Shown here one piece after another: positions 11,406 to 23,200 of a stretch of 64,000 nucleotides of DNA (position 1 is its first letter; every line of letters starts with the position of its first letter). The stretch covers positions 8,246,001 to 8,310,000 of the forward strand of contig OX419757.1 of the NCBI GenBank assembly GCA_948567375.1. The letters are read 5' to 3'. The DNA is from Lunularia cruciata (lineage: Eukaryota > Streptophyta > Marchantiopsida > Lunulariales > Lunulariaceae). A program made the translations under genes and the position numbers. Below the pieces are notes generated by a model that made no database searches, was not told the origin of the DNA, and was given only the letters and a program-made list of their open reading frames with translations.

Positions 11406-11882
11406 TTGCCAGTAAATGTACCTTGTGGCCTTACTGGCTCAATAAGGAAGAAGAGAAACGAGGGAAGGAAGAAGACTAATGCACAAAGATCCCAAAAGGT
11501 AACCTCACAATTGATTGTTGTGAATGGAGTCCTAGAAGGCAATCAAGTGAGAGTATTAATCGATCCGGGAGCAACAAAGAATTTCTTATCTCGCTCTGTT
11601 GCAATAAGATTGGGAATGGATCTAGAGAGGAATAGGAGTGAAGAAGTAGAGTTGCCTAACGGGCAAACAAAGAGGATTGAATCATTACCTAGATGGGTAA
11701 CACTCTCTATAGGAGAATATCAAGAAGCAATTGAGTGGCGAATGATACAATTAGCTCGTTATGATGCAATCTTAGGCATGCCATGGATGGAGCATTATAC
11801 TCATGGTAGATTGGAGGAAGAAAGTAGTGAGAACCTACCAATGGTCAATCATTGGGGTTTAAGAAAAATCACCCAAGCATGA
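11406..11882 (+). pseudogene. Retropepsin-like protease of gypsy element A
   Basis: An open stretch of 158 codons shifted in frame relative to gag and RT. It holds the active-site motif as LIDPGATKNF (codon for the Asp at 11562-11564), where the family norm is (V)DSGAT.NF, so Ser is replaced by Pro next to the catalytic Asp. The flap and C-terminal ILGMPWM (family ILGMDWL) follow about 70 residues on. The protease would cut the gag-pol polyprotein. It ends at a stop at 11880-11882, and 55 bases later the RT frame starts. Confidence 0.85.
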
Positions 11883-11937
11883 TCTGCATCTATATGTCAA
11901 AGGGACGACAACTGTCTATAAGACCAATAGATGTTTC

Positions 11938-12645
11938 ATGGGTCTAATAAGAGAAGTCCAGAGTGCACAACTTGATGGACAAGTTTGTGAGAAATTGAAG
12001 GTTGTGGTGGATGAATTTCAAGATGTCTTTCTTGATGATCTACACTTAGGATTACCACCAAAAAGGAGAGTAGATCATAAAATTGAGACACTCCCGGGGA
12101 AGATACCTCCTTGTAAGGCCCCATATCGCCTATCATCTCATGAGTTGGAGGAGTGCAAGACTCAAATTGAGGAGATGCTACAAAAGGGGTTTATCCAACC
12201 TGGCGTGTCACCATACGGGGCTCCTGTCTTGTTTGTGAAGAAGAAAGATGGTACAATGCGCATGTGCATTGACAATCGAGGTCTCAATCAGCAAACAGTG
12301 AGGAACAAATACCCCTTACCTCGTATGGATGACCTGTTTGATCAACTCCATGGAGCAAGATACTTCACCAAATTAGACTTGCGGAGCGATTACAATCAAA
12401 TCCAAATTGCAGAGGAGGATGTGTACAAAACTACCATTCAAACCAGGTATGGCCACTTTGAGTATCTTGTGATGGCTTTTGGCCGCACCAATGCACCTGC
12501 CACTTTCATGAGTCTAATGAATGACATATTTTGTCCATACTTGGATAAGTTTTTTATTGTCTTCTTGGATGATATCTTAGTATACAATAGCACAATGACG
12601 GAACACAAACAACATCTACGAGAAGTCCTCCAAATTCTAAGATAG
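11938..12645 (+). pseudogene. Reverse transcriptase of gypsy element A
   Basis: This is the longest open piece of the element (235 codons) and covers RT fingers and palm. Visible motifs in order: [78 protein letters not shown] (family RSGY), and the catalytic [11 protein letters not shown] with both aspartates (12568-12573). [15 protein letters not shown] corresponds to the usual MPFGLTNAPATF with substitutions. It ends at TAG 12643-12645 and a TGA two codons later, after which the same frame resumes. Confidence 0.95.
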
Positions 12646-12651
12646 AATTGA

Positions 12652-13683
12652 TTGTATGCCAAAATCTCAAAGTGCAAGTTTGGCAAGTCTGAAGTAGACT
12701 ACTTGGGGCATAGAGTAAGTGCAAAGTGCATTCAAGTATTGACAAATAAAATAGAGGTCATACAAAAATGGTGTGCCTCAGAAGATCAGACTCAACTCAA
12801 GAGCTTCTTGGGGTTGACGGGATTCTATCGTAGATTTGTCAAGGACTTCTCTAAGGTTGCACAACCTTTAACAACACTACTTGGCAAGGGGAAGAAGTGG
12901 ACATGGGAAACCGCACAAGAGTTGGCCTTTCAAGAATTGAAAGCCGCTTTGCTACATGCACCAATCTTGAAGTGGTATGACCCAAAACGACCAATCAAGT
13001 TGGCTACAGATGCATCAAGCATATCAATAGGAGTAGTCCTACAACAAGAGTGGCATGACAGATGGCATCCAATTTCATATTTCTCTCAAAAGTTGTTACT
13101 GATAGAGCACAACTACCACACCACCGAATGAGAAGAGCTGGCCATTGTTCTGGCAACCAAGCATTGGAAGCACTATCTGGGCAAGAAAGCATTTGTAATA
13201 GAGATAGACCACAAACCTCTAGTCTACCTCAAGACGCAGAAGGATCTATCTTGTTGCCAGATTTGGTGGACAGAGTGGCAACAATGTTTCAACATGTCAA
13301 TCACCTACATGGAAGGTAAGAAGCAACTTGTAGATGCATTCACCCGCATGCCAATGGCAAACAACTTGGTGGTAGAGGTTAAGATTAACCTTGAATTCTG
13401 GCTAGAGATTCTACATGCTACAAAAACTGATCCACAAATTGTAGAAGTGCAATCATCCAAAGGCGTCACCAGCACCCAAGGACTCACCTTTTGTGATGGT
13501 AGATTATGGATCCCAAATGTCCCAGAATTACTCACCACCATTCTAGTGGAATGTCATGATTTGGCCATTGTAGGTCATGTCAGAGTGAACAAGACCTTGG
13601 ATGCAGTCCAACACTATTACTATTGGCCCAAGATGAGTAACGATGTGATGGATTACGTGTGCAACTACCTCCTTTGTCAATAG
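12652..13683 (+). pseudogene. RT connection, RNase H and integrase zinc domain of gypsy element A
   Basis: The same frame as RT resumes after two stops. It contains YLGHRVSAKCIQV, FLGLTGFYRRFVKDFSK (RT thumb/connection), then RNase H beginning at PIKLATDASSISIGVVLQQ with its first catalytic Asp. An in-frame TGA lies at 13129-13131, after which the frame continues with a KHWKHYLG block and the EIDHKPLVYL block. The segment 13550-13683 is the integrase HHCC domain (CHDLAIVGH...VQHYYYWPKM...CNYLLCQ). The first cysteine of the expected CxxC is replaced by Tyr, and the frame ends at TAG 13681-13683 right after CQ. Confidence 0.9.
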
Positions 13684-13711
13684 AACAAAGCCTCTAACTC
13701 AAGCTCCTACA

Positions 13712-14348
13712 ATGCTCCTTCAACCTCTCCCCACGCTTACCCAACGTTGGGAACAAGTGAGTATGGATCTCATCTATGAATTACCAAAGACCACCTCAGG
13801 GTTTGACTCCAGCGTGGTCTTTGTGGACCGGCTCAGCAAAATGATTCATGTATGCCCTACCACCAAGGATGTGACCGCTCCACAACTAGCTCAATTATAC
13901 TTAGATGTAGTCTTCTCTCACCATGGCATGTCTAGAGTACTTATCACCAATAGAGGCACTCAATTCACCAATTTGTTTTGGCAAACACTCTTTGGTTTTC
14001 TTCAAAACCAAGTTAGCCATGTCCACAACTTATCACCCACAAAAATATGGCCAAACAAAGCGGGCTAATTGCATGATTGAAGACATGTTACGCGGCTTCA
14101 CCTTAGAAGAGCAAGAGAGGTGGGACACCCTACTCTCGTTGGTGGAATTTGCTTACAACAATTCAGTGAATGCATCCACCCAAGTCACTATGTTCTTCCT
14201 CATGTATGGTGAGCATCCCTTCACACCTTCTAGCTTGATGAAGATCTGTCCAATGGCTACCAAGGTCAATGCCGTCAACACATTTGTTTCTAGAATCCAA
14301 TACGGCGTGGAGAGCGCCAAGCACAGATTACAGATTGCACAAAATTGA
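13712..14348 (+). pseudogene. Integrase catalytic core of gypsy element A
   Basis: The core is spread over two overlapping frames, 13712-14068 and 13923-14348, so one frameshift lies near 14000. It opens WEQVSMDLI (first catalytic Asp at 13766-13768) and continues VVFVDRLSKMIHV. The second catalytic site, family (S)DRGTQF, reads TNRGTQF here: the Asp codon is AAT (13949-13951). The second frame carries YHPQKYGQTKRAN (family YHPQTDGQTERAN), where the expected catalytic Glu is Lys, then WDTLLSLVEFAYNNS and a GEHPFTP region. It ends with a stop at 14346-14348 after LQIAQN. Confidence 0.9.
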
Positions 14349-14381
14349 CAGAAGCAATATGCTTATGCACACCATAGGCAC

Positions 14382-14840
14382 ATGGAGTTCAATGTTGGGG
14401 ATCAAGTGTGGCTATCAACAACCAACCTCACATTAGTTGGATCTCATAAGCTAAGACCTCGTTTTATTGGGCCTTTCTTGATTCTTCATTGTGTCGGCGC
14501 TGTGGCCTATCACCTTGAGCTACCACCACACATGAAGATCCATCCAGTGTTCCATGTTTCCCTAATATGCACATATGCGTCCCAATCAGGCCAAGTTCAT
14601 TCCACACAAGACATTTGACCGTGTTCGACACTCATTGATCGCACAAAAGAATATGAAGTAGAGCGTATTCTCCAAAAATGCATGCGTGGTACTCGCCATT
14701 CACGGGTGGACTATCTTGTATAATGGAAAGGTTATCTCCTCTATGTAGCAACATGGGAGCCCGCTGCCAATTTGACACATCCACCGGTGTTGGTGAAAGC
14801 ATTTGAGCAACAATTGCACAACAAGGACATTGCGTCTTAA
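14382..14840 (+). pseudogene. Integrase C-terminal domain and chromodomain
   Basis: The same frame as the end of the core continues with FNVGDQVWLSTTNL, KLRPRFIGPF and the AYHLELPPHMKIHPVFHVS block typical of gypsy integrase C-termini. A TGA at 14619-14621 follows. From 14649 the frame reads EYEVERILQKCMRG, then VDYLV, stop TAA (14721-14723), WKGYL, TWEPAANL and VKAFEQQ, which is a chromodomain, ending at TAA 14838-14840. Chromodomains of this group bind methylated histone H3 tails and steer insertion into heterochromatin. Three aromatic positions (Y, W, W) are present as expected, so the chromodomain fold was canonical before the stop arose. Confidence 0.9.
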
Positions 14841-14850
14841 AAGGAGGGAG
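14839..14850 (+). other. Polypurine tract of gypsy element A
   Basis: AAAAGGAGGGAG lies three bases before the 3' LTR and overlaps the terminal stop codon of the chromodomain frame. It would prime plus-strand DNA synthesis. Confidence 0.85.
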
Positions 14851-14853
14851 GTC

Positions 14854-15593
14854 TATAATACCACAAGCTAGCCATATGATCTAGATGTGAAATTTGGTTT
14901 GGTAACATCTAGAATGATGTTGTACATGATGGTTAAAATAGATCAGATAGAAGTATCACCAAAAGAGTACTTCTACCAATAGAGCAAAAACCAAAATAGA
15001 CTTGAGAACCTTAGAACCAATAGCTAGACATATGATTTAAAGGTGAGAATTGGTTTGGTAACATCTGGAAGGATGTTACACATGATGGACTAAACAGATC
15101 AGAAAGAGGTATCACCAAAAGGGGACTTCTACTAATAGAGCAAGAACCGAAATATGCTTGAATCTTTGAAGGCAATTTCGGAGGCCTAAACGAAAGAATT
15201 AGACCTTGAAAATGTGCAGAATTCCCCCTCCCCTCCCTCCAAAGAAAAGGCTGGCCTTCCCTCCTCCCTGATTTGTCTTGTTGAGAGCTTTCCAACGGTA
15301 CCTTACGTGATTATGAGACTCCTACAGGAAGATTCCCTAAAAGATTCCTGCCAGTCAAAGCTTGTTTGACCAACCAGATAGGACCTAGACCAACATGTCA
15401 CCCATCCAAGTAAGTAATCCAAGGGTAGAGCTTGATGACATGTCACCTATATGTGTGCCTAATCCTATGGTGGAGCTTCCTTGAGAGGAGATCCTCTTTG
15501 TCTATATAATAAAGAGAAGGTGCTCCTTTGGGGCACCAAATGTTGAGTGTGTAATCTATGTTTTCTCTCTTCTCTTGTCCTTGGAGCATTACA
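14854..15593 (+). repeat. 3' LTR of gypsy element A
   Basis: 740 bp, matching 8966-9714 along its length with scattered substitutions and small indels. The leading TG has become TA (TATAATACC); the end GGAGCATTACA is intact. Right flank CTAGC. Confidence 0.95.
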
Positions 15594-16904
15594 CTAGCGG
15601 GCAATAATTATTTTTGTAGCTCAATTATATTCAACATATTGGTGTAGGCCACAACTTGCATGTATCTCTTCCTTTGCTTGGGGAACACCCAAGTAGCTTA
15701 CTCCATCCTCACAAGGTGTTATGTGCCCAAAGATTCCTATTTTGCATGTAAGTTCCCTCCCATAGAGTTATCACCACATCTATACGCCTTTGACACCATG
15801 ATACAATATACCTTTTGCACTTTATTAGGGCCATGCACGCTCTCATGGTTATCAAATGAGTGGTGTAGACTAAAAATAGCTCTTTCCACAACCATGAGAA
15901 TTGTGGACTCATATTGTAGGAAGCCATTGCACCAACCACATATCTAGGTACATGGGCATTGATAGCTCCATAATTGGCTGATAGATTCATCCACAAGGGC
16001 TGTCCTTTCCTACTTGCACTCTCACAATAATAGACCCTAGTACATATGCATTCTAGACATGTCTCTGGCTTGCCCATGAGTTACTGCAAGGTCCTACATG
16101 TACAATACTCCCCTAGTTTGTTGACTTTGTCTCCTTAGATTCTAGGAAGATTCAGGTAGATCATAGTGAGTGTATTCACACTCACACCCTTACTAACATC
16201 TTCATAGATGCACCTATTTTTGATAAATTTAGGATTCTCCCCCATGGAAGGAATGGAGTTGGAGCTTTGCTCCATGCATTGCCATTGATTGAGGAGTTTT
16301 GGTTCACTTTAGAGGAATTTACCACCACACTCCAATTGCAACTAGGCTTACCACATCCAACATTTAAGTGCTTCTAGACTAGTATGCTTGTGGTTCTACT
16401 TACAATCCACATTTTATAGTGTGCCATAAGGAGAGAGCCCACTAGAGCCCATGATGCTATTTAGGACATAGTGACTTAGATCTTACAATCTACTCATCCT
16501 AGGTTTAATCAAGCAATGGTTGGATTTACCAAGACCTCTTCCTTGGAAGAGGAGGGCTGATAAACTCTCATTCAGAGATGACAAACACACCTTGTTTGAT
16601 ATGGTGGTTGCAAACCCACTACAACCAAAGTAATTGATCCAAGCAAACACACAAGTGAGAGCTATAGTGATCATAGCCGCCAAGGGAAGGAGGACCATTA
16701 TGCACCTTGACATGCCTCCAATACCATTGTCCCATTGGTGGTAGAGATTTTTAGGCATATCGTTCATCACTTTGATAACCTCCTTTGTGATAATATGGGG
16801 TTCTCTATGGAGGAAAGGAGCACTAGCACTCTATGTTGCCATGCTCAACTTTTACTTTTGAAAGTGGGTATCCATCACCCTACAATGTTCACAAGCATTG
16901 GGTC
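15594..16904. other. Target DNA right of the gypsy element
   Basis: Non-repetitive as far as can be seen. Overlapping open frames near 15660-15950 and 16483-16770 have no recognised motif. Confidence 0.4.
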
Positions 16905-17593
16905 TGTAACACACATTTGTGCATGTATGTGCTATTGTGATATTTAGTTTGGTATTATAAGTAATTGAAAGATATTATATATATAAAGATAAAGGATGGT
17001 TCTATATTAGTCATGATTAGCTAAAGTTAGTCATATCTAAGATAGAGTGCACCTTACTTTAGAGGAAGTGGAAAAGATGAGTACCACTATTTTGGATTCT
17101 AATATATTGATTTGGTATTATTCCTAGGTGTTTAGCTTGGAAGAAAAAGTTTAGAACTCTTGGACCCATAAGCTTTTTGTTTCAGATTCTTCTATAGTCC
17201 AAGGAAAGCTCATGTGAAGGAATCCTTGACTTAGTGGTTGGGTCAAGATAACATCACATGTTTAGGAGAATATTCCTATGAGTATAGATATTCCTTTAGC
17301 CTTTTGACTTTATTTGACTTTTAGCCTAGTAACTTGAGTTACTTTAGTAATCAGTAACTTTGGTGTGTAGCTATTTTAGTAGTATATAATCTAGGGATGA
17401 GGAAGCACTCATCATCCTTTCATTTGCAACTATCTCTCTCTCTTTGAGTTTTCTAATGAGTAATGGTTTGAGTCTTGGAGTGTTAGCCTTGGAGGAGTAT
17501 GATGGAGTTGGGGTTCTTTGCTTTCTTAGTCCATGGCGAGCTACCATAATAACTATCAGAGGTTCATCTTGAGTGAGAGACAACCAGCTCACA
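16905..17593 (+). mobile_element. Family C LTR, isolated copy
   Basis: 689 bp that aligns end to end with 58136-58826. It starts TGTAACACACATTTGTGC and ends AGCTCACA. It carries the TAGTTAGCTAATCATGACTAA-type block in forward orientation, the repeated GTAACTTGAGTTACT, a TATATA box near 17383 and the CTATCTCTCTCTCT tract. Flanking 5-mers (GGGTC and AGTTT) do not match, so no target duplication is visible. No primer site follows, so it is either a solo LTR with mutated flanks or a truncated element. Confidence 0.85.
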
Positions 17594-18462
17594 AGTTTGA
17601 TGGGCAGCAATAGTAGGGGCTTATGATATGTCCTCTCTCCTCATCTATTGGACATACCTTTGGAGGACCAATATTATATAATTCAAGAGTAGGTTACTTT
17701 GTAGGCTACTTTGTCTTTTTTTTCCTCAAAGGACTTGCCTTTTGTTTCTCAGGAGTTTTGCCCTTTTACATTAACCTCATGCTCAGATTTATCATGTGCA
17801 CTTTTTTGTGCGCTTGGACTCCATGCTTGCTTCCTTTTGGGTATACTATTTGGCCTTTGGACAGGCTTTGTGTAGTATGATTGTAAATATCCTTGGACAT
17901 GGAGAAGAAATACTTTACTATTGTATCCATATGTCAATTCCTGTTGTTATCTACTTGCATGATGCCTATATGTAGTACCAAAAACAAAGAAAAAACAATT
18001 GTGTGCTAAAATAAGAAGGATAGAAAGATCCCATCAAGCCATACAAGGAACACACAAAGGGTATAAACCAGAAACTACCCTATCAAATGTGATGAAATAA
18101 CACCAAAACTTAGTTCCAAAGGACTCATTTATACTGCTTTGACCTAAAAATTTTGCTTAAAAAATGCAAGCAAAATGATGTTCTTTCATTACACTAATAA
18201 TATTAGCCAAAGGGCTTTAGTAGCTCAGTGGATTCTTTATCTAGTTTGTTCAATAAACATTATGAGAATTACTTATATTGTGTGTGTCAATAAACAAGGT
18301 CTTTTAAGATCATGATCACTATACCATGACTATTTAGTAAGACAAGACTCACATATAGAATTGGGTTTCTTCTCTCAAAGATTGAGCAAACATCCCAATT
18401 CCCCAAATTGCATTATAGCAAACTGGATCTTCTCAATAAAGTCAACCTATTTTTGTTGATAA
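17594..18462. other. Unclassified AT-rich stretch
   Basis: No gene or repeat was recognised. A motif CCCATCAAGCCATxCAAGG near 18030 also occurs near 58019, next to the other family C LTR, which may mean related flanking DNA. Confidence 0.4.
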
Positions 18463-18614
18463 TAGGGGAATTATCAAAAATACCCCTCACAAATACTCAG
18501 CTATAACTCTTCCCTAAACAATTCAATATCTTCCACAATATCCTTGGTATTTATCAAGCCTTGATGCTTGTTCAGTGTGCTGGTTTGTGGGGTTGTGTCA
18601 GGAAAGGGCATGCC
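18463..18614 (-). repeat. Inverted repeat arm, partner at 19527-19680
   Basis: The minus strand here matches the plus strand of 19527-19680: shared GCCCTTTCC, ACCAGCAC, CATCAAGG(C/T)TTG, TACCAAGG, CTGTTTAGG-like and GAGTATTTG...GGGG(T/A)TATTTTTGA blocks. Divergence is considerable, so the arms are old. Confidence 0.8.
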
Positions 18615-19526
18615 ATGCCAGTGTTTGGAGTGGTACAGACTTGGAGAGGGGACGTGGCCAACCAACAAGAGAGGGGACCTGGCCCATTGAGCTTGTCTTT
18701 GCAAGGTTTTGCTTCAATTATTTGGATTAGAGCATGAACAAACAACGGACAGGGGTCAAGGAAGTCATGTGGAGGACTAAGTGATAGAAATCAAGACATT
18801 AAATGTCTTTGTGGGTGGTTGGGCTGGTGCAATGCATGGAGAAATATGTGAACTATCATGTTTGTTTTCAAATGCAATCAACTGGGTCAGCAAAAATTTA
18901 AAGAATATCATCCATATCTCACCCTCAAGCATGCGACTCTCACTTTAAAACTTGCATTTTTTTAAATGAGTTGGAAAATGCAAGACTAACGCCGATACTT
19001 CACTCCTGATCATATAGTGAATACGCAATCTTGCGGACAGGAGTTACAAAACTAGGAGGTTCATAAAACAAATTACTAAATGTTGATAATCTACTTCCAT
19101 TCTACTTAGATCTCAAGACTCAAACGGAATACTCATGTGTAAACCTCTTGATGAGCAGAGTGCGGCCTAAATAGACAGTATTAGTCGTCAAGACTCATAT
19201 TTACTCTTGCACTACGAAAAGTGTGCAAGCTTCAAACTGATCACTCACCATGAGACTTTTTTCCCGCACAATGAGAGACCACGTTGACATCAGTGACCAG
19301 CTCTAACAGTGGCTGGTAGCACTTGCCATGAAACATTCCCATTCCCCTTCAATCAGAAGGAGTACTCTCATGAGGCCATTGCAGTGAAGAAGTACTTAAT
19401 TGCCTTTATCATTGTTTAGAACCCACAGAGCCGTACAGATGAACATGAGGCACCAGGTACAGTCCTTGGTCGCTCACTGGAAGGTACAAAGTTGGTACCC
19501 TGTGGAACCCAAAGACCTTTTCCATG
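18615..19526. other. Spacer between the inverted arms
   Basis: About 0.9 kb with no recognised coding sequence or repeat. Confidence 0.4.
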
Positions 19527-19680
19527 GCCTGCCCTTTCCCAACCCAACACTAGGAACCAGCACTCCAAATCAACATCAAGGTTTGGTATATACCAAGGCT
19601 ATTATTGTAAATATTAAACTGTTTAGGATAGGTTTATAAATATGAGTATTTGGTGGGGATATTTTTGACCATTCCCCTTT
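19527..19680 (+). repeat. Inverted repeat arm, partner at 18463-18614
   Basis: Homologous to the minus strand of 18463-18614. A TATAAATA motif at 19634-19641 lies inside the conserved part, which is compatible with an LTR or TRIM promoter, though no element ends were found. Confidence 0.8.
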
Positions 19681-20160
19681 ATATATGATGATGTTCTTGA
19701 AGCGTATCACACTTGTTTGTGAGATTGTTTGCTTCTGAGAAATTACGTACTGTAAAAGACTTTTATGACCTACCAATCTCGTCCTCTGTTCGCTTGTAGC
19801 CTATAGAAAGGGGAAGAATATGTAAGAATACCGAGTTACTTCCAATGTGTCTTTTTTCTTATTTGACTCTAGTTTCTTCTGTATTTGAATTTGCTTTGGC
19901 TGACCCTTGTACAACCTGTCTGGTCAGAGAAGCGCAAAGCCTTGCGAAGTGGATCACTTGGAAAATGGCTTTTTCTTCACCTCTATGCAAGAATATTACT
20001 TTGATTTGAACTATGAAGTTAATACTCTCATCATGGGATATAGTTATGGCAAGTAAGAGCATATACAGCTGGATGAGATAATCTGTTGATGTAGGAGTTG
20101 CCAACTCCTACGAGCAAACAAAGATTGGCACCAAGTAAGCATCCAGATGAGAGCAATATC

Positions 20161-20272
20161 GATATCAATAGTGCAAGGAGTATCTTTATGCACCATAGTT
20201 ACACCTTTGCATCGTTGATATCAATTGTGCAAAAAGCATCTTTATGTACCATAGTCATGCCTTTGTATTGTT
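20161..20272. repeat. 56-bp tandem duplication
   Basis: 20161-20216 and 20217-20272 are adjacent copies starting GATATCAAT(A/T)GTGCAA and ending TTGxATxGTT, with about eight differences. Confidence 0.9.
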
Positions 20273-23200
20273 GGGTTTAGATGTTTTAAACATTTCTTCG
20301 TTTATTTCAGTGATTCGTTCAAGGGGCAATTTTAGAGATTTTTGTGCCTCTCCACTATTGTTTTATTATCTTCTTTGAGAGGGTTATGGCTGTCTCGGTT
20401 GCCATAGGATTCATGCAAAAGAAAAAGGTTATGGCTATCTCGCCTACTATGCTTACATCGTATTTTAGATAAAGAGTCATAAACTTAAGGAATACTCGTT
20501 ATAAAGATAAAGAGTCATTATATTTAAGGAATGTGGTCTTCAAAGATATACATCAGTGATAAGAACTCTCATTAAGTCTAGGATCACCTACTTATACAAT
20601 AGATTACTTTTATGGTTTCCTTGAGCTCTAGTTTTACATTAGGTTTCTACCCTTCTTCTTCATTGGACTTTATGCTTGCTTATAGCTATTGCAGTTCGTG
20701 AAACCTTTTATTCTTATTATTCTTATTATTATTTTATATGTATACTATTTAGCTGGATTTCTCCGTCATCATGGCCAAGGTTGCAGCTTCGTTAACATTC
20801 GTTGTTCGGTTTATGCTTTTCAATGGTTATTGGTGATAGCTGTTTTCCAAGAGTCTTATGAAATCACATTCACATTTCTTGGCTGAGAGTGCAGCGATGG
20901 TGCATTTTACTACTTACAGTTCTTTCCGGGGAAACAATTCTTTTGAGGTCTCGAATTGGTGGTCTAAACTGTCTCCCAACACTAAACAACTCTTGGAGAG
21001 GTGCGGATTCTATGACGTCGCGTCCCTGCCCAGTACTTTTCAGCTTCAGCCATAGGTATTAAATTTCTCAAGGTTCAAACTTAAATCAGATGTCAAAAAG
21101 AGATACACAGAGAGATGAGATGAGCGAGTCAAACCTCTTGACACCCATGTGGAGAGGACTCAACAAGACTAAGTTTTGATCTATCGTAGCGACACTGTGA
21201 TACGCGTCACATGGGGGAACATGCAACAAATCCATGTAGCTTTGACGATTAGAAAGACGGAGGCAAATAATTGAACGCAGGAATTCTTTTGACTTTCTAC
21301 ACAGTCAGCTTCATAATAAAGGATCAGAAATGAGAACCATAGTCTGAGGAGACATACACTATTCTTTAACATCATTCCTTGTTCATTCATGAAGGGTATG
21401 TCGGTGCTTTGTGGGTTGAATAAACCTCCTGCTACCGTTTCAATGCTTTTACACAGGGTATTTTTACGGTGTCGAATTACTTGGTATGAGAATGTCAGAA
21501 AAAAAGACTATGAGAATGGAAGACAGAGCGCTGACTGTAAAGATTTAAGTCGTCCCAGAATCATCTCCTTTCAGAATAGTGTATTTGGGTGAACCATTAA
21601 AGCCTTATTTGGTCCAACCTCATAGAGCAAAGTAACGTCAAATTGTGGTTAACAAGCTCTAATCCCACAGCTAATATCCAGGACATTGTCGTCACGGCAA
21701 AGCTTCGGCAAGCTTTGCTGATGTGTATCAAATCAATTCAAGTTCCATCGATTGGAAGTAGAAAATAGAAGAAAACAAGTTTGCCAGACATCCATGATTC
21801 TTACTCTCTCAGTTAAAAGTCTACCTGGACGTACAGGTAAAGCTGAGGGGAAGAGCGGAGAAGTTCCCTGACACCTTAGAACAATGCAGCTACAGGAGGA
21901 ACTTGTGCTGTGGGCTCTGCTATGATATACCCTGCACAGTTCATGAGCCACGACTTATGGTCAGGCTGTTGCTAGATCAAAGCAATCAGGGTGCTACGCT
22001 CAGTATGGCCAGATTGCAGTCTCCATCTCTTGTTGCTTCTTCAGAGCCGACGTGCTTCGACATGTGCAAAGCTGTGAAGATGAAGTTGCCTTGAGTGCAC
22101 CGGGCGTGTATGAGTAGGTGATGACTATAGCAGAATGTACCTGGAGGCCAGGTGTGTCAAAGTGACACTGGTAGGTCAAATGACGAGGAATAACCTATGT
22201 GTACATCACCTTTGCGATATTATCTCGTCCGATGCATACATCGATGATTTGGAGGAATTTACGCTGTCATGTACAATCTATTCTCCAGAAAAAGTGTGTT
22301 GTGCACTGCTACGGGGTCAGATCTTACAAGTTGTAGACCTGCAAGTCATCGAACCTAACCTTAAGCTAATTCCTGTGTGGTCCGTAATGCAGATCGGGGA
22401 CGGTGTTGCTATCTTCCTGAATAAACCTACTCCAGGTTTTCTGATCTGTAAGTAAACGAAAGACGGGGGTGGTAGAATCTAAGAGGTGACTTCCCAGTAA
22501 TTTTCCTACAAGAGGTAATTCTTACAAGTATAAACCTCAGATGTCTCCTTTTTGACTCTTGAAGACAATTCATAAATCCCATAACAAGCTACTGATAACA
22601 CGAGAAAAGAAGAACATTCCTGGTGATGATGTATGTTTCTAAGCAGCTTTGTCTCATGTGCATCAGAGGAAGAGTTCTTGACAATATCCTGGCTCGATCA
22701 GGTCAGCTCGAGCCCTGGGGGATGGGGATCTCGGTGGAACGCTAGGATGGTCCATAAGCAGGGCCCATGGTTGGTGGTAAAAGGAAAGATGCTCTTCGTG
22801 TCGTCTTTTGACTAGCGCAGAGGAACCTGGGAACAGAACAAGTATTCTAGTGCCTGAGATCGCTCATCTTGGCATGGTTTTGGACAAGATCAGAGTACAA
22901 ATCGTCGTGTTGTACATCCAGGTCCCAAGAAATGTGTGTCCACCAAATATAATTTGGTGTCAGATAACAGGCCTACACGCAAAAGAAGAAGACAGACCAC
23001 CTGTATCAGTGGCTGAGAAGCTCACTAGACCATGTGCAAGAGGAGAAAATCGCGATGTTAAGACTGGGAAAGTGGGTTAGAGTCTCTTACATGACTTCGT
23101 GGAAATAAGAATGAATAACAGTAGCTAGAGGATGTCCGAAGGAACAAAGTTACATAGGTTGCTGCCAACAGCAGCGGTACTTTTGCGAAGCACGGACGAG

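Larger units (their letters stand above)
8966..15593 (+). mobile_element. Ty3/gypsy chromovirus, family A, full length and decayed
   Basis: This 6,628-bp element has two LTRs with matching ends, a tRNA-iMet primer site, gag, protease, reverse transcriptase, RNase H, integrase and a C-terminal chromodomain, in the order typical of plant Ty3/gypsy chromoviruses, then a polypurine tract. The flanks are CTAGT on the left and CTAGC (15594-15598) on the right, a four-of-five target-site match. The reading frame is broken into many pieces by nonsense changes and by shifts between frames, so it cannot move unaided. The LTRs remain clearly alike with scattered differences, so the insertion is not recent but is younger than the LTR at 6711-8028. 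Confidence 0.95.

Noticed and set aside
18220-18265. Box A-like GTAGCTCAGTGGA, suggesting a tRNA
   Set aside because: No box B and no acceptor or anticodon stem could be found downstream.
22135-22455. 106-codon frame in unique DNA
   Set aside because: No family motif and no supporting signal; chance length.
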